A stretch of DNA of 64,000 nt from Sinotaia quadrata. Taxonomy: Eukaryota; Mollusca; Gastropoda; Architaenioglossa; Viviparidae. The DNA lies in assembly GCA_028829895.1 (NCBI GenBank), contig CM054179.1, positions 109,117,875 through 109,181,874 on the forward strand. Reading direction: 5' to 3'. The first letter of the stretch is position 1, and every line of letters begins with the position of its first letter. Positions 1 through 13,700 of the stretch are shown here, piece after piece. The translations under genes and the position numbers were made by a program. The notes under the pieces were generated by a model. That model searched no databases. It worked only from the letters and a program-made list of their open reading frames with translations, and had not been told where the DNA came from.

Positions 1-1629
1 ATTTCAATTGTTCCATAACATTCATAGACTTTGAAACACACTTTTTTTGTAATAAAGGCATGGGTATTAATGGGTATTAAAATTAAAGTAGGCAGTCTTT
101 CATTTACGGGGGGTTGGAAGTTACTGCACTCTGTTCATATATTTAAAATCGTCTTACGGTCCGAAATTCGTAGTTAGAACGCTCGGTTCGGCGCCGCACT
201 ACTTTTGTCCGCGCATCGAGAGTAAAGTCTTACGCCGGTAGACAGGCTCGTTGATAATGGCTAAATATAAGATAGACCTTAGCGTGACTGCCGCTAACAC
301 CACCAGTGAGGAGGACAGGGGGTTGAACATCATGGTCGTATATGTACACACTAGGTAAAGACTTGGTGCGCTACTAGCCTAGGTTCTGTACGACACCCCC
401 TCCCACCCCCTCACTGGAAAATCGAAAACGACAACAACAGCGTCAACAAGCTCTTTAGTCCACGGATTACCGGACTAAAGCTCACCTCTGCCAACCAGCT
501 AGGATTAAAACAAAAGACGAGGGAACTACAAACTCGGCCACTCCAAGACTCAACAGCATGGCGTCTAGACAACATCACAAAAAACACAGCAACAACCACC
601 ACAATAAGGCAGAACAACTGGCACAAACACAGGAAGAAAAAACCCACTACAGTCGAAACGGAACAACCATCAGAAAACGAAATACAACACCAGCAACACA
701 GAATGGCCGCCACCCTCTTTGAATACAAGAGAAAGGAGGAAGGCCCCACAGGAATCCAAAAAAAATCTGAGAACATCTAGCAGATGAAAAGTTTTCACGC
801 AATTCCTGTGGGGTAAAAGAAGTAAATGTAAAGAAGATGAAGAATGACTGTCGTCACATGCCACTACATGCCACTAAAGACGTCAGCGGAGGCGAAAACA
901 CGACTAAGGCAAAAATAGACCTAGTTCGGAACTCCGCCTTAAGCAGGGGACGGCCTGATATTCCGGAAAGGGCGCTTTGTCGTTGCTGCAAAATCCGTGC
1001 ACTAAGTAGGGACATGTGACCTGTTATAATTTCCGAAAGTGGCACTTTATTAAGGGCGGTGAGAGTCAATAATGACATAATCTCTTGCAACATTATACAT
1101 GAAAGTACTGCTGCAAATTGTTAGTGTCCTTCTCAAGGATGAGATAGGAAGCACTGTCTAAGTTCAGATCTGTTTGAGGGCGTAGCAGTCACACTATACA
1201 AACAGACCCTTTGTTAAGCTCATTTCCTTCAATTAAAGCTCTTACTCATCCCGACTGCATCATGGCCAAAGCCGGAATAGATGTCATACAAAGAAAGTTT
1301 CGCATTACTTTTATTGAAAGGAAAATGAAAAGTGCTAAATGTTTGTTTGAAATCAGAACGAACGAAATATATTATATTTTTACATCATTATTACTGGCAA
1401 AGATCCTTCTGAAATTAAATAAATATATTTGCTTTTATTGCTTTTAGCTTGTATAGACAAGACATTGAGCTTATTTTAGTTTTAAAAAATGATACTTACG
1501 GGCATTTACCATTCTTTAAAATGATTTATTGCTTCTACAATGCGAAAAAGAATCGCTCATTACAAAGATGATTTATATATTTATATTTTTTTAAAATGCT
1601 TTAAACACATTTCGTTTATTTTAAAATTA
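1..1629. other. Left-edge spacer with one open frame of unknown nature
   Basis: No recognisable gene. The + strand frame at 355-777 stays open for 141 codons and ends at TAG 778-780. It has no ATG near its start and a hydrophilic Lys/Gln/Thr/Glu-rich reading with a basic patch, so it could be an exon or a transposon scrap, but no family is recognised. The opposite strand (411-776) is open too, with a Cys/Ser/Leu-rich reading typical of a shadow. The rest is AT-rich and featureless, including 1100-1629. Confidence 0.2.
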
Positions 1630-1765
1630 TAGCAGAGTGCACATACCTCTGATTCAGAAGACTTATGTCCTCGGAAGTTCAATCTTCAGGGACCAACTGT
1701 GAGTCAAGATAATGACTAGAAGCTGGCCCACAGTCACTGAAGCTTGCAAATAAGATTTCCTTTTT
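1630..1765 (+). mobile_element. tRNA-derived SINE head
   Basis: An A-box-like motif TAGCAGAGTGC (1630-1640) is followed 46 bp later by a B-box-like motif AGTTCAATCTT (1676-1686). The B-box sits in a short stem (GAAG/CTTC) like a T-arm. This is the layout of an RNA polymerase III internal promoter. There is no complete tRNA fold and the 3' boundary is not clear, so a SINE is more likely than a functional tRNA gene. Confidence 0.45.
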
Positions 1766-1782
1766 GTCCAGTGTACCCAAAA

Positions 1783-2017
1783 TGTACATTAGCCAATACA
1801 TTCACTAACAATGGTCCAATCTAATTTAGTATAACACACAATATACATTAGCCAATACATTCACTAACAATGGTCCAATCTAATTTAGTATAACAAGCAA
1901 TATACATTAGCCAATACATTCACTAACAATGGTCCAATCTAATTTAGTATAACAAGCAATATACATTAGCCAATACATTCACTAACAATGGTCCAATCTA
2001 ATTTAGTATAACAAACT
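1783..2017. repeat. 59-bp minisatellite, 4 copies
   Basis: About four head-to-tail copies of a 59-bp unit containing TAGCCAATACATTCACTAAC are nearly identical. They differ mainly in a short stretch after TATAACA. No coding content. Confidence 0.9.
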
Positions 2018-2229
2018 ATTAAGACAGTGCCTAAATTAGGTTAAGTAGAAACTAGTATCACTTATCTCTAAAAACATTATTTGTGTTCTCTGATAAGTAA
2101 TATCCTGTGATTTGTATTGAATTGATGAATTGTATTTTTTGAATATAAGATTGTGTAGTTCAAAAATTATTCGACATGGTTTCATGGACATATAGATATC
2201 AATAATATTCGGTAATGTTTACACTGGTA

Positions 2230-3200
2230 TGTAAACGTCTCTTCACCATGATATAATCAGTCTGGTTATGGTGTTCTCCATTCGGCCTATGCCACGTCCA
2301 TCGTCTGGATGTGTCATGTGACCAAACGTGTTCATCAGCTTCAGATCAGTAAAGCTGGCAAATTCCAGAAGCCTTAAGCAGCGTCCTCGTGTGCCTTTCC
2401 AGTTCTCAATGGCATCCTCTCCTATTTTAGCATTCCAGTCTCCTTGCACCACAAGAATGTCTTTCCTTCTGGTCTGGTACAGGACTTCTTGCAGGTGGTC
2501 GTAGAAGTCCTCTATTTCTTCATCATCATGGTCTGTAGTTGGAGTGTAAGCTTGCACAATGGTTATACTGAGTGAGGTTGCCCTCAAGCGTATGGTGATA
2601 AGCCTGCTGGAGACTGGACGACAACTCATGACAGTGTTCACGATGTCTTTGTGGACAAGAAATCCGACACCACGTTCATGCTTATCATTTCCGCCAGAGT
2701 AGTATAGTTTATGGCCATCTTATATTGATGATTCCCCAAAGTTCTTCCATCGTACTTCGCACAGTTTCAGGATGGTCAATGGTATCTGTTCATTTTGTGT
2801 CAGTTCCTCTACTTTTTCAGGCGTTCTTAAAGTTCTGATGTTCCATATACCAATGCTGATGTTGTTTCTGGCACGGAGTTTTGATGGTGATGGTGACGGT
2901 GCACCAATAGCACACTTAACACCTCTGCCCTGGTGCAAGACAAAAGGCACGGTCCTTATTCCGGGTGATTATCCATCCGGTATGGTTTGAGGTAAAGTTA
3001 TCATTTCATGTGGTGTGTCTTGGGAAAATGAACATGACGGAGCCCATCCATCTCCAGGCTGTTGACCACAGCAGAAACTCCACAGTACTAGTGGTCCTGG
3101 ACACATGGCCCTTGATTCCTTCTTGAGACTCATCTGCCCTGGGCGGTGATCTCAGTGAGGTACCGTCTCAGCACCCTAGCCTTTGGTTATCCAAAATCTA
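2230..3200 (-). mobile_element. Non-LTR retrotransposon fragment, endonuclease region
   Basis: Read on the minus strand, 2950-2243 encodes parts of an apurinic-like endonuclease/exonuclease domain of LINE type. The N-terminal block IGIWNIRTLRTPEKVEEL is followed by LCEVRWKNFGESS, then GVGFLVHK, then IVQAYTPTTDHDDEEIEDFY, VVQGDWNAKIGEDA and LRLLEFASF. The QxDxN-like and GDWNA motifs are the catalytic/metal-binding blocks of the EEP superfamily, often mis-annotated as craniofacial development protein 2. A TAA stop lies near 2730, and a frameshift near 2320 moves the DYIMVKRR block into another frame. No reverse transcriptase is present. The part beyond 2950 looks like the element's 5' region. 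It is a dead, truncated copy. Confidence 0.75.
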
Positions 3201-3270
3201 ACCTGCAAGGCAGTGAGGGGGGAGGGGGGCTCGTTGAGTACGGAGTCTTCTATATCCCGTTCAGATGTGA

Positions 3271-3442
3271 ACTATAGAGGGCATGCGAGCATTAGAATAA
3301 TGCAAAGTAAGCTATAGAGGGCATGCGAGCATTAGAATAATGCAAAGTAAGCTATAGAGGGCATGCGAGCATTAGAATAATGCAAAATAAGCTATAGAGG
3401 GCATTCGAGCATTAGAATAATGCAAAGTAAGCTATAGAGGGC
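3271..3442. repeat. 40-bp minisatellite, about 4 copies
   Basis: Tandem copies of a 40-bp unit beginning GCTATAGAGGGCATGCGAGC occur at exact 40-bp spacing, with the last copy diverged. Confidence 0.9.
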
Positions 3443-3857
3443 AGGTGAGCAGTGGAAGTAATATTAGCCATAGAAAACAACATAAGCAATATCAACAATA
3501 GATATGTCACACCGTTCTGTTTGTGCTGTCAAACATTGTTTAACTACAGACAGTGTTTACTAATGTCGTATTGCTCACTTCCATACTGCTGAATAAATTT
3601 TTGTATTTATTTTATTGTTCTATGTGCGTTTATGAGAGCTTATATATAACCCTACTTCCAGAGTTAAGGAGACCACGCTTAAAAAAACAGCATTAGGTGA
3701 ACCTCAGTGTATATCCCATAATAATAACAAATTAATATTTTTTTTCATATTCTGTTTTTAGACATCACTAATTGCGAACATGCTTAATTTGAAGAAAAAA
3801 GTTTCAAATAACAAAAAATATACATGATCTATGGTCTGCTTAATTCCTGCATATGCA

Positions 3858-5055
<1,198 letters not shown>

Positions 5056-5754
5056 ATACATATATCCATTAGAGATATCGAGAAAGCGTCCTGATGATAA
5101 AACAGGAAACTGCCACTGTCATCTAGCGGATATAGAGCCTAATTAGACTGCACAATACGTCAGTGTGAATAACTCCGAATACGCTTACTAGTTTGTACTA
5201 GATTCATCAGTGACCCAAGAACAACAGTAAAACCTTTCAAACAGGACACGATCGTTAATGTCACGTCCTAAAATGAATTCCTTCCAATTCACTTAACACT
5301 GCCTGGCATTATTGATAAGCTAAGTATCCCAGAAGGAAGAAAATGCAAGCACCTACGCATCTGTGACCTAAAGGCACTCATTACACATAATTATGCACAA
5401 GCCCACGCATGTGACTCAAGCACCAATAGATACTAGGCAATCACAAGCATGCACATAATTATGCAAAACCCACTCATGAGCAAATGATTGCGTACGGACA
5501 ATTATTCCATGAAAAGAAATTTGATGACAACATGTTTTCTTGTATTGTGTCCTTTTTAAGACATTATTGATAATTCCCGACATTACTGTAATCCTGCAAT
5601 TAAGATTCGCAGAATTCTGCATTTTCAAGCCACTAGTTTATATATATGTCTTCCATGGAAAGATAAATAAATACATAAATGAAGTAAAATAAAGTAAATC
5701 GATGAACAATGCTTTATACCTGTATATCTGCTTCACGGACATTTTGTCTGCTTG

Positions 5755-6235
5755 CATCATACTATGACTCCTAATATAAGAATATGGACTTGTAATATCA
5801 TAATATGGACTAGTAATACCATAGTGTGGAGTTTTAAAATATTATGACGTTGTAATATCATAGTATGGACTTTTAATATCATAGGATGATCATCTAATAT
5901 CATAGGTTGAGCATCTAATATCATAGTGTGGACTTTTACTATTATAGAACGGACCTGTAATATTATAGTATGGTTTTGTGATATTATAGTCTGGACTTGT
6001 AATATAAAATGGACGTAATGTCATAGTGTGTACTTGTAACATCATAGAATAGACATCTAATATAACTTAGTGTGGAGATTTAATATTAAAGAATGAACTT
6101 TTAATATCATAGTGTGGACTTGTAAGATCACAATATGGACTTCTAATATGATTTATTGACTTCTAATATAACAATATGGACTTGTAATATTATAGTATGG
6201 ACTTGTAATATCATAGTACGGACTTGCAATTCAGT
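5755..6235. repeat. Degenerate ~20-bp AT-rich array upstream of gene 1
   Basis: Many imperfect copies of a 20-21-bp unit of the form TAATATCATAGTATGGACTT. The counterpart at 36270-36910 upstream of gene 2 has a different copy number and different variants. Confidence 0.8.
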
Positions 6236-6544
6236 AATTTTATTAGTATTGTATAATTGACTCACTTAACTACTGTTACGTGTTTTAATGCTGAATAATG
6301 ATGCAAACATCACATCGGCGTCATTTGCTATACATTCGTCAATAGTCTACTAGTCAATACCAAGAGCAGATCATTTTGTCATGTTATTTTCCTGAATACC
6401 CCCAGCAAAACGATCATGATTTGTCTTTTTCCCGCCAGCATTCTATCTCAACAGCTGCTCTCTGATTTTGACTCTCTAAAGTTTACTAATCACGAAAACC
6501 TAATGTCTTAGCATTTTAAAAAATCAAATAATTGTCCTGTCACT

Positions 6545-7145
6545 CGGAACGAACTGCCATTAGAAACCGGACAGTCACGCACATTAACATCTTCTATAAT
6601 GCCATTAGAAACCGGACAGTCAGATTATAATATCTTTCTAGAAACACTCGGAACATGCCATTAGAAACCGGACAGTCAGATTATAATATATTTCTAGAAA
6701 CACTCGGAACATACCATTAGAAACCGGACAGTCAGATTATAATAATTTCTAGAAACACTCGGAACATGCGATTAGAAACCAGACAGTAACAAATATTAAC
6801 ATCTTCTATATGCCATTAAAAACCGGACAGATTAATATCTTTCTAGAAACACTCGGAACATGCCATTAGAAACCGGACAGTCAGATTATAATATCTTTCT
6901 AGAAACACTCGGAACATGCCATTAGAAACCGGACAGTCAGATTATAATATATTTCTAGAAACACTCGGAACATACCATTAGAAACCGGACAGTCAGATTA
7001 TAATAATTTCTAGAAACACTCGGAACATGCGATTAGAAACCAGACAGTAACAAATATTAACATCTTCTATATGCCATTAAAAACCGGACAGATTAATATC
7101 TTTCTAGAAACACTCGGAACATGCCATTAGAAACCAGACAGTCAC
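6545..7145. repeat. Minisatellite with higher-order period upstream of gene 1
   Basis: Units of about 57 bp contain CCATTAGAAACCGGACAGTC and a CTAGAAACACTCGGAACAT tail. A block of several variant units is itself duplicated at about 261 bp (a copy begins near 6601 and again near 6862), so this is a higher-order repeat. The gene 2 counterpart near 37170-37280 has only about three decayed units. Confidence 0.85.
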
Positions 7146-7576
7146 TTATTCACATCTTTCAAGAAACAAACAAAATTATCTTCTCTATTAATTTTTCTTT
7201 ATTTCGAAGTTGCACCATCCACCCTTTCTGTGTACTCTATGATCCATGTGCAAGTATGCACCTTGAATATTTTATATTTATTTTTATTAACTGTTATTGT
7301 ATTATTGTGTTCTACTAGCTATAGATGTCATAATATATCATGTGATATGATATGTATTTACAATTGTGTTCTTCTTTACATTTTATTACATACGTATTTT
7401 ATATCGTATTATTGTACTTTATTAAGAATTGTAAAGGGCTTAAAGCTTAAGTAAAGTTAAATGTTATGTGTCATCACTAATATGATGATTATGATTATCA
7501 TTTATCATACAGTGTCGTATTGTCTAATATTTGACCGATAAAAGGCATTTAAAAGACTGTTGTGGAGGAAAAAATT
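7146..7576. other. Gene 1 upstream flank
   Basis: AT-rich, with no recognised gene. The stretch is homologous to 37300-37690 upstream of gene 2, so it is part of the duplicated 5' flank. A GATAAAAGGC element (7537-7546), matched by GATAAAACGC (37649-37658), could serve as a TATA-like box. This is inference. Confidence 0.4.
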
Positions 7577-7605
7577 GAATTTTGACACAAAACGTCTTAC
7601 ATACG
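7577..7605 (+). promoter_or_regulatory. 29-nt block shared upstream of all three LDLa genes
   Basis: A block starting TGAAT, with TGAC in the middle and ending TTACATAC, lies 74 bp before the gene 1 ATG. Ungapped counterparts lie before gene 2 (37697-37725) and gene 3 (56470-56498). Conservation in the otherwise unalignable gene 3 flank suggests a core promoter, initiator or 5' UTR element. Its function is inferred. Confidence 0.45.
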
Positions 7606-7679
7606 TGATTTTAATGTACTTCAGACTAAGTATTTAATTGCAATCTGCGCGTGTATGCATTGGTGTGCACACAATTTGC

Positions 7680-7737
7680 ATGATGAATACACTTGTCTTA
7701 GCCGCTTTAAGTTCCATCTTGCTGACGGGTGTTTCTG
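7680..7737 (+). CDS. Gene 1 exon 1: signal peptide
   Basis: ATG-ATG opens a 19-codon hydrophobic leader ([19 protein letters not shown]) ending in phase 1 at G|GTAAGT. The polar start, hydrophobic core and small residues before the exit fit a secretory signal peptide. Either ATG could initiate; the first is used here. Gene 3 has a similar leader (LVLAALS in common). Confidence 0.8.
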
Positions 7738-10700
7738 GTAAGTCATGAAAAAAAAATAGTTAAAATGAGTTAATATTTTAAAATCTATTTGTAAAAATAA
7801 TAAAATAAAAATAGATGTTTGTTGAAACTGGAATGTATGATTTGAATATTGACCAAAAGTTGTATTATTATGCTAAATTGTAAGCAAAGAAGGAAGTGTA
7901 ATGTAGACTTGTTGATATAACATAAATTTACACTTTTCGTCTGTATCAGAGGGATCTAGGCTTTTGTCTCGGTGACGTTGTAATAGTCTTGTCTTTACCT
8001 TGAGCTTGCCATTGTCATAAGCATTGCAATTCCTCCTCGGTGACGGGGTAAATGAAACATTATTCTAAGAAATTGTATTTTCTTCATAAGTTAGCATTGC
8101 ATAGTGCCTTAGTACTTTCTTTTATAAGTAAACACAGCATTTAGTGCCTTAGTACTTTATAAGTAAACACAGCATTTAGTGCCTTAGTACTTTATAAGTA
8201 AACACAGCATTTAGTGCCTTAGTACTTTATAAGTAAACACAGCATATAGTGCCTTAGTACTTTATAAGTAAACACAGCATATAGTGCCTTAGTACTTTAT
8301 AAGTAAACACAGCATATAGTGCCTTAGTACTTTATAAGTAAACACAGCATATAGTGCCTTAGTACTTTATAAGTAAACACAGCATATAGTGCCTTAGTAC
8401 TTTATAAGTAAACACAGCATTTAGTGCCTTAGTACTTTATAAGTAAACACAGCATATAGTGCCTTTACGTCAGCTCGGCATCGTGATAAATAATGCTGTA
8501 TGATTTGTCAGTAATAAACACAGCACACAGCACACAGCACACACAAAAAAATGTTTGTTTTGTAAACGCACAGCAGTTATTCATTACAAATGCAGGTGAA
8601 TCTTATTAAGAACGGAAAACATAACAGAAGTTTACTCAAACAAAATCGTTTCGATGTTTAAATCTCGTTTAACTATGCTCATTCTATACAAAACTGTTTC
8701 AAAACGCTCTCATAATATAGCGTTGTTTCACCAAACATTGATTCCCATTAGACTGGTTCAGTTAACTCGCTTTCACATAATGCTTTTAATCAGAACTCTG
8801 ATTCTCATAAAACTATTTCAAATAAATTAGATTCATATTACTTTGTTCAATTAGTTCAGATTCACAAAAAGCTGGTTCAGTAAAGCGTTTTGTTAATACG
8901 ATGGTCTTAAAGTATTATGATTCGCAGAGCGTTATTTCAGTTAATGTCTAATTCACACAACGATAATTCACAAAATTGTTGTTTCAGTATTTTAATTCTC
9001 AATTTGCTGGTTCGTATAACATAAAGTTGAAATTTTGCTATTTTTCCCCAAATGTTTGAAGCTGGATTTTGTTCAGAATGTTTTAAAACACGAGAGCAAC
9101 ATTATGCTTCCATGAAGCATACAAAGGGAACAAACTCCAGGAACAAGTGATACCAGACAATAGTGGCTGATGTACCCTTTCTTAAATACAATCAACTTCT
9201 GTTGGCAATACAGTTAGTTTTGCCTGCTATGTGGCTTTAAAGTAAACGATGGCTCTAGTAGTGAAATCTGTAATGTGCATGGGATCACGAACGTTTGCTT
9301 ACTGATGACCTCTAATACAGACTGCTGACCTCTAATACAGACTACTGACCTCTAACACAGACTACTGACCTCTAACACAGACTGCTGACCTCTAATACAG
9401 ACTGCTGACCTCTAATACAGACTGCTGACCTCTAATACAGACTGTTGACCTCTAATACAGACTACTGACCTCTAACACAGACTACTGACCTCTAACACAG
9501 ACTGCTGACCTCTAATACAGACTGCTTACTCTTTCATCCCAGTGTGGCCAGCTGCAGTTTGGTTGGGATCAGGTCGATTTCCATTAATCACTAATTCCCT
9601 ATGACTTTATTTTAGGATTTAGTCTTTCCACTGTAACCATGAACGCAAAAGGGGATAAGCCAAATACACTTAATAATGAAATAAAAATGAGGGACTGTAA
9701 TATAGTGTCCAAAACAAAGCAACATAAAATACAATGATTTGGGTTAAAGAATGATTAGCTGAGATGCATTAGGATTAACTCAAAATGTAATAACACAAAA
9801 TGTGATAATGTAAAATGTATTAACTCAAAATGTAAAAACACAGAATGTAATAATGTAAAATGTATTAACTCAGAATGTAAAAGCACAGAATGTAATAATG
9901 TAAAATGTATTAACTCAAAATGTAAAAACACAAAATGTGATAATGTAAAATGTATTAACTTAAAATGTAAAAACACAAAATGTGATAATGTAAAATGCAT
10001 TAACTCAAAATGTCATAGCACAAATTGTAATAAGATATAAAATTAAAGATTAGCATCTCACCTCTTTTCTGGTCACGAAAAGTGAATGAGTTCATTACAT
10101 TTCTGCTTGAAATAGTATGTGGTACTATAATTAGAGCTGAAAGATTAATTATAAGTGTAATATTTTGTAAATGCTATCTTAATGCCTTTAATTTCTAAAT
10201 GTCACTTCGAGTAAATTTTCGAATATATTTATTTATATATATGATTTCTTATCGTGATAATTTTTAATATTTGAAATATTTAAAGTCACAAAATGAGTCG
10301 GTTGTCTTCTATATATAGCAACTTGTCGGTCGGACGAGTTCACATGCTCTACAGGTCAGTGTATACCGCGCTCCAAACGGTGCAACAAGATTTGTGACTG
10401 TCGTGACCAAAGTGATGAAAGGAACTGTTGGTCAGGTAAGTGTAGATGAATGCAACACCATTACTCAATACGCAACAATTTCAATAATCTGTTGAGGTCA
10501 TTTGTTATGAATTATTACATTTATTGTTGTGGTCAGTTGTTATGAATTATTGTAGCTATATTATCGCTGTGGTCATTAGTTGTGAATTATTAGTCGCATT
10601 ATCGTTGTGGACATTTGTTAGGAATTATTATAGTAATATTGTCGTTGTTGTCATTAGTTGTGAATTATTAGTTATATTGTCGTTGTGGTTATTAATTGTG

Positions 10701-13700
10701 AATTATTAGTTATATTGTCAACCATAAGTGGGAAGAAAATGCTGACAAATTTAAAATGTATATTTTTAGTGTCATTCAAACTTGTTTTCTTTGGGATATT
10801 TAAACTTTCGTATGACATCAGTTGTCTTGTATTTATAGTAACATGTCGAGCTGGCGAGTGGAGATGCTCTTCAGGGCAGTGTATTCCGCTGTCCAGTCGG
10901 TGTAACGGACATTGTGACTGTCGAGACAGAAGTGATGAAAAGTCATGTCCTAGTAAGTTCATATATTTTCAATAAATTGCTTTAAAAGCAAAACTAATTA
11001 GGTAAATTATTTTAGTTAACTTTCACCATTATTACAGTAATAATATTTTCTGAACATAAGAAGAAACTGCTAACAGGCCTGACATGCACAATGCTGAAGA
11101 GAAAGTCATGATGAAAATGAAAATGTAAGTGTATATAAACACATTTTTTAGTACAAAATTTAAAATAAAACGATTGTCTTTCTTTTATAGCAACTTGCCG
11201 ACCAGATCAGTTCAGATGCAATTCAGGACAGTGTATTCCTCTGACCAGTCGGTGCAACGGACAATGTGACTGCCGAGATAGAAGTGATGAGCGGAATTGT
11301 CCATCAAGTAAGTACACATACATTGTCCAAGAAAGAAATTCAGACTGACATAGATCATTTTCACTTTCCTCAACAAACATTATGAGCAAGGAATAAGATT
11401 GTAGTCCTTTAATCCTCTCACCAATAACGTAGCCCAAACATTACTTGCAAGGAATAAGACTGTAGTCCTTTAATCCTCTCGCCAAAAAACAGCCCAAACC
11501 AAAGCACAAATAATCTCAAAACTTTGTATTTGATGGACTTTAGAGATGCAAATATATTAAAGACCAAGTGAAATAGAAGCTAGATCAAACATAGCCTGTG
11601 AACGAGATTTGCCCAGTTACTAAAACACACATTCCCAAGCCCTTGGTGTTAAAGCAAGCAGAAGTGACGTCATAAATGGGGGTCAAATGTCAGATAATGT
11701 AATTTTCTCTGGTAGAAGTCTTGCTGATGACAGTGCTAGTTCATCTGATAGTATTTCGCACGTCATTTTTAATGATGCTTGAGATACCAAGGAAACAATG
11801 ACTGACGATGACGGAGTCTGGTAAGTTATTTTTATGATATATAATATATAGTAACTGTTCTACATGCTATATGTTTGTAGTCATCATTAAGCTCTTAGAC
11901 ATATTTCTAACTATTATTAAAACGAGTTATGTATAATTTTTATATGAATGACGAAAACTTGTTTAAGTACAGTTTTCTAATTGTCAAAATCTCTCTCTCT
12001 CTCTCTCTTACATTTACTACCGATATTTATATCTACTAAGGATATGAAGTAACATTTAGAGAATAGCTGTATAGTTATCTTTTTTATAAGTGATTATCTT
12101 TCTGTATGTAATTTAAAATTACTTTATTTTCTAACGATGAATAATATAAACAAAAGCAATATAGTCTTTTTTTTAACTGAGTGATTAGTATTATATTATA
12201 AATACATAAATTATATATATATTGTAAATCAAAAGCTTTTAAAATTAAAATAAATGGCCAATGTTATATTAATTTAATATGTGGATAACCTTATGAAGCT
12301 TAAATATGTGCATTTCTTCTTATTAATGTAACAGTTTTAGTATATTGTGTATATATGATCTAAAGAGCAATCAAGTACAGTTACAAAAACTACTGGCTTG
12401 AATTCTCGAGGAAAAAAGTCAAAGTTTTTGCCATCTAACTAGTGGTGGTATAATTAGTGCAACAAAATTCCATCACCTGGCTAATATGCAGTATTATGAA
12501 AAAATAAACTGTAAAGTAAAATATTTAATTATGATCGTGTTACTTCAACTATACATTTGTAAATAAGTAGTTATGACAGATGCATAATAATAATGATCAA
12601 ATTCTAATGGATTTACCAACTAAATTAACAGCAGAAAATAAAGACTTCAGTTATTTTTCATGATACTGCCTAGAGTAATGAAGTTATCTATTTAGGAAAA
12701 TTTGTCATATTTATGTTATGAATGGTGTTAAAAGTAATTTTACAGTGTATAAAATAAAATATTATGATGCGGTTATCTCACAAACAACCACCTTTGTAAC
12801 AAAATGAATTCATACAAATTCAGATTAAAAGATGACGATAAGGGTTTGATGAATATGCACTTAGTACATAAAGCATCTTATTCAGTATATTTTTCTTTTA
12901 TTAAATCAAATATTGCAAAGTAAGTAAACAACAGTTGATTAATTGATAGTTAATTAATCATACTAATAATCATGTTAACAACACATATAAAGTTGAAACT
13001 GCAAGAAGTATCTATTTTAATAATTCATTACGTACAAATGTATTTAGGCACTTACCAACTAATATTCATTATTAATTTACCAAGAGTGTTTTTAATTATT
13101 GCATGAATACTGTTTTCTATCTTTATTGTATAGGTGCAAATGTGGAAAGTGGTTTTAGTAGGTGTACATAAATAAAAAATTAATTACATGTCTATAATTA
13201 AGAAAGAATAAAACCCATTAGACATCATAGTAAAATTTTCAATAAATTTTCTGTGATTACTTATTAACTTTTACAATAAGATTCACTGAATGAATAGATT
13301 TAAAACTTATTCAGTTAACATCACACTCTACATATTTATGACGGCTGTCACTGTAATTAACTGATAGTATGTAAAATTACAAATCAATGTCATTGATCAA
13401 ACGATAGAACTATAACTGTGTAAGTGTAAGATTGATTCTAAACTGGTTAAGACCTCAATGCCTGTCATTGCTAAATTGTCCCGAGACGACTGCCTGCTTT
13501 GTATTTCACAGTTTTCTTCTTCGAAGTGCTCGCTACACACTACCGTCTGTGCTGTCGGATGAAAATTTTCTATTTTCAGTTTTGTAATCCAATTTTTATT
13601 TGTAATTTGTGATTTGGGGAAATGTAAAAAGATGAATATTTTTGGTTTGTCCGCTGTTTGTGCAGCCATATGCACTGCAATATTTAACATATTTTAATTT

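Larger units (their letters stand above)
5056..11556. repeat. Segmental duplication, copy 1 (with 35528-41198)
   Basis: The stretch around GAGAAAGCGTCCTGATGAT (from about 5078) recurs at about 35551. Homology then continues collinearly through the promoter, signal-peptide exon, intron 1, the first LDLa exons and the repeat after exon 4. It stops at GCAAATATATT (11547-11557 here, 41188-41198 in copy 2). Local minisatellites differ in copy number, and about 400 bp (8465-8865) is missing from copy 2. Confidence 0.85.

Noticed and set aside
1630..1700. Functional tRNA gene (also at 60529-60607)
   Set aside because: A and B boxes are present but no complete cloverleaf or anticodon arm forms; a SINE head fits better.
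9303..9527. CRISPR-like regularly spaced short repeats
   Set aside because: The units are contiguous with no unique spacers, and the locus is eukaryotic and intronic.
9755..10000. Minus-strand frame [15 protein letters not shown]
   Set aside because: A reading of the ~45-bp array in intron 1.
13397..13690. Functional THAP protein gene
   Set aside because: The Cys pair and the Trp/Cys-His part lie in different frames, and the fragment is inside a transposon; treated as a remnant.
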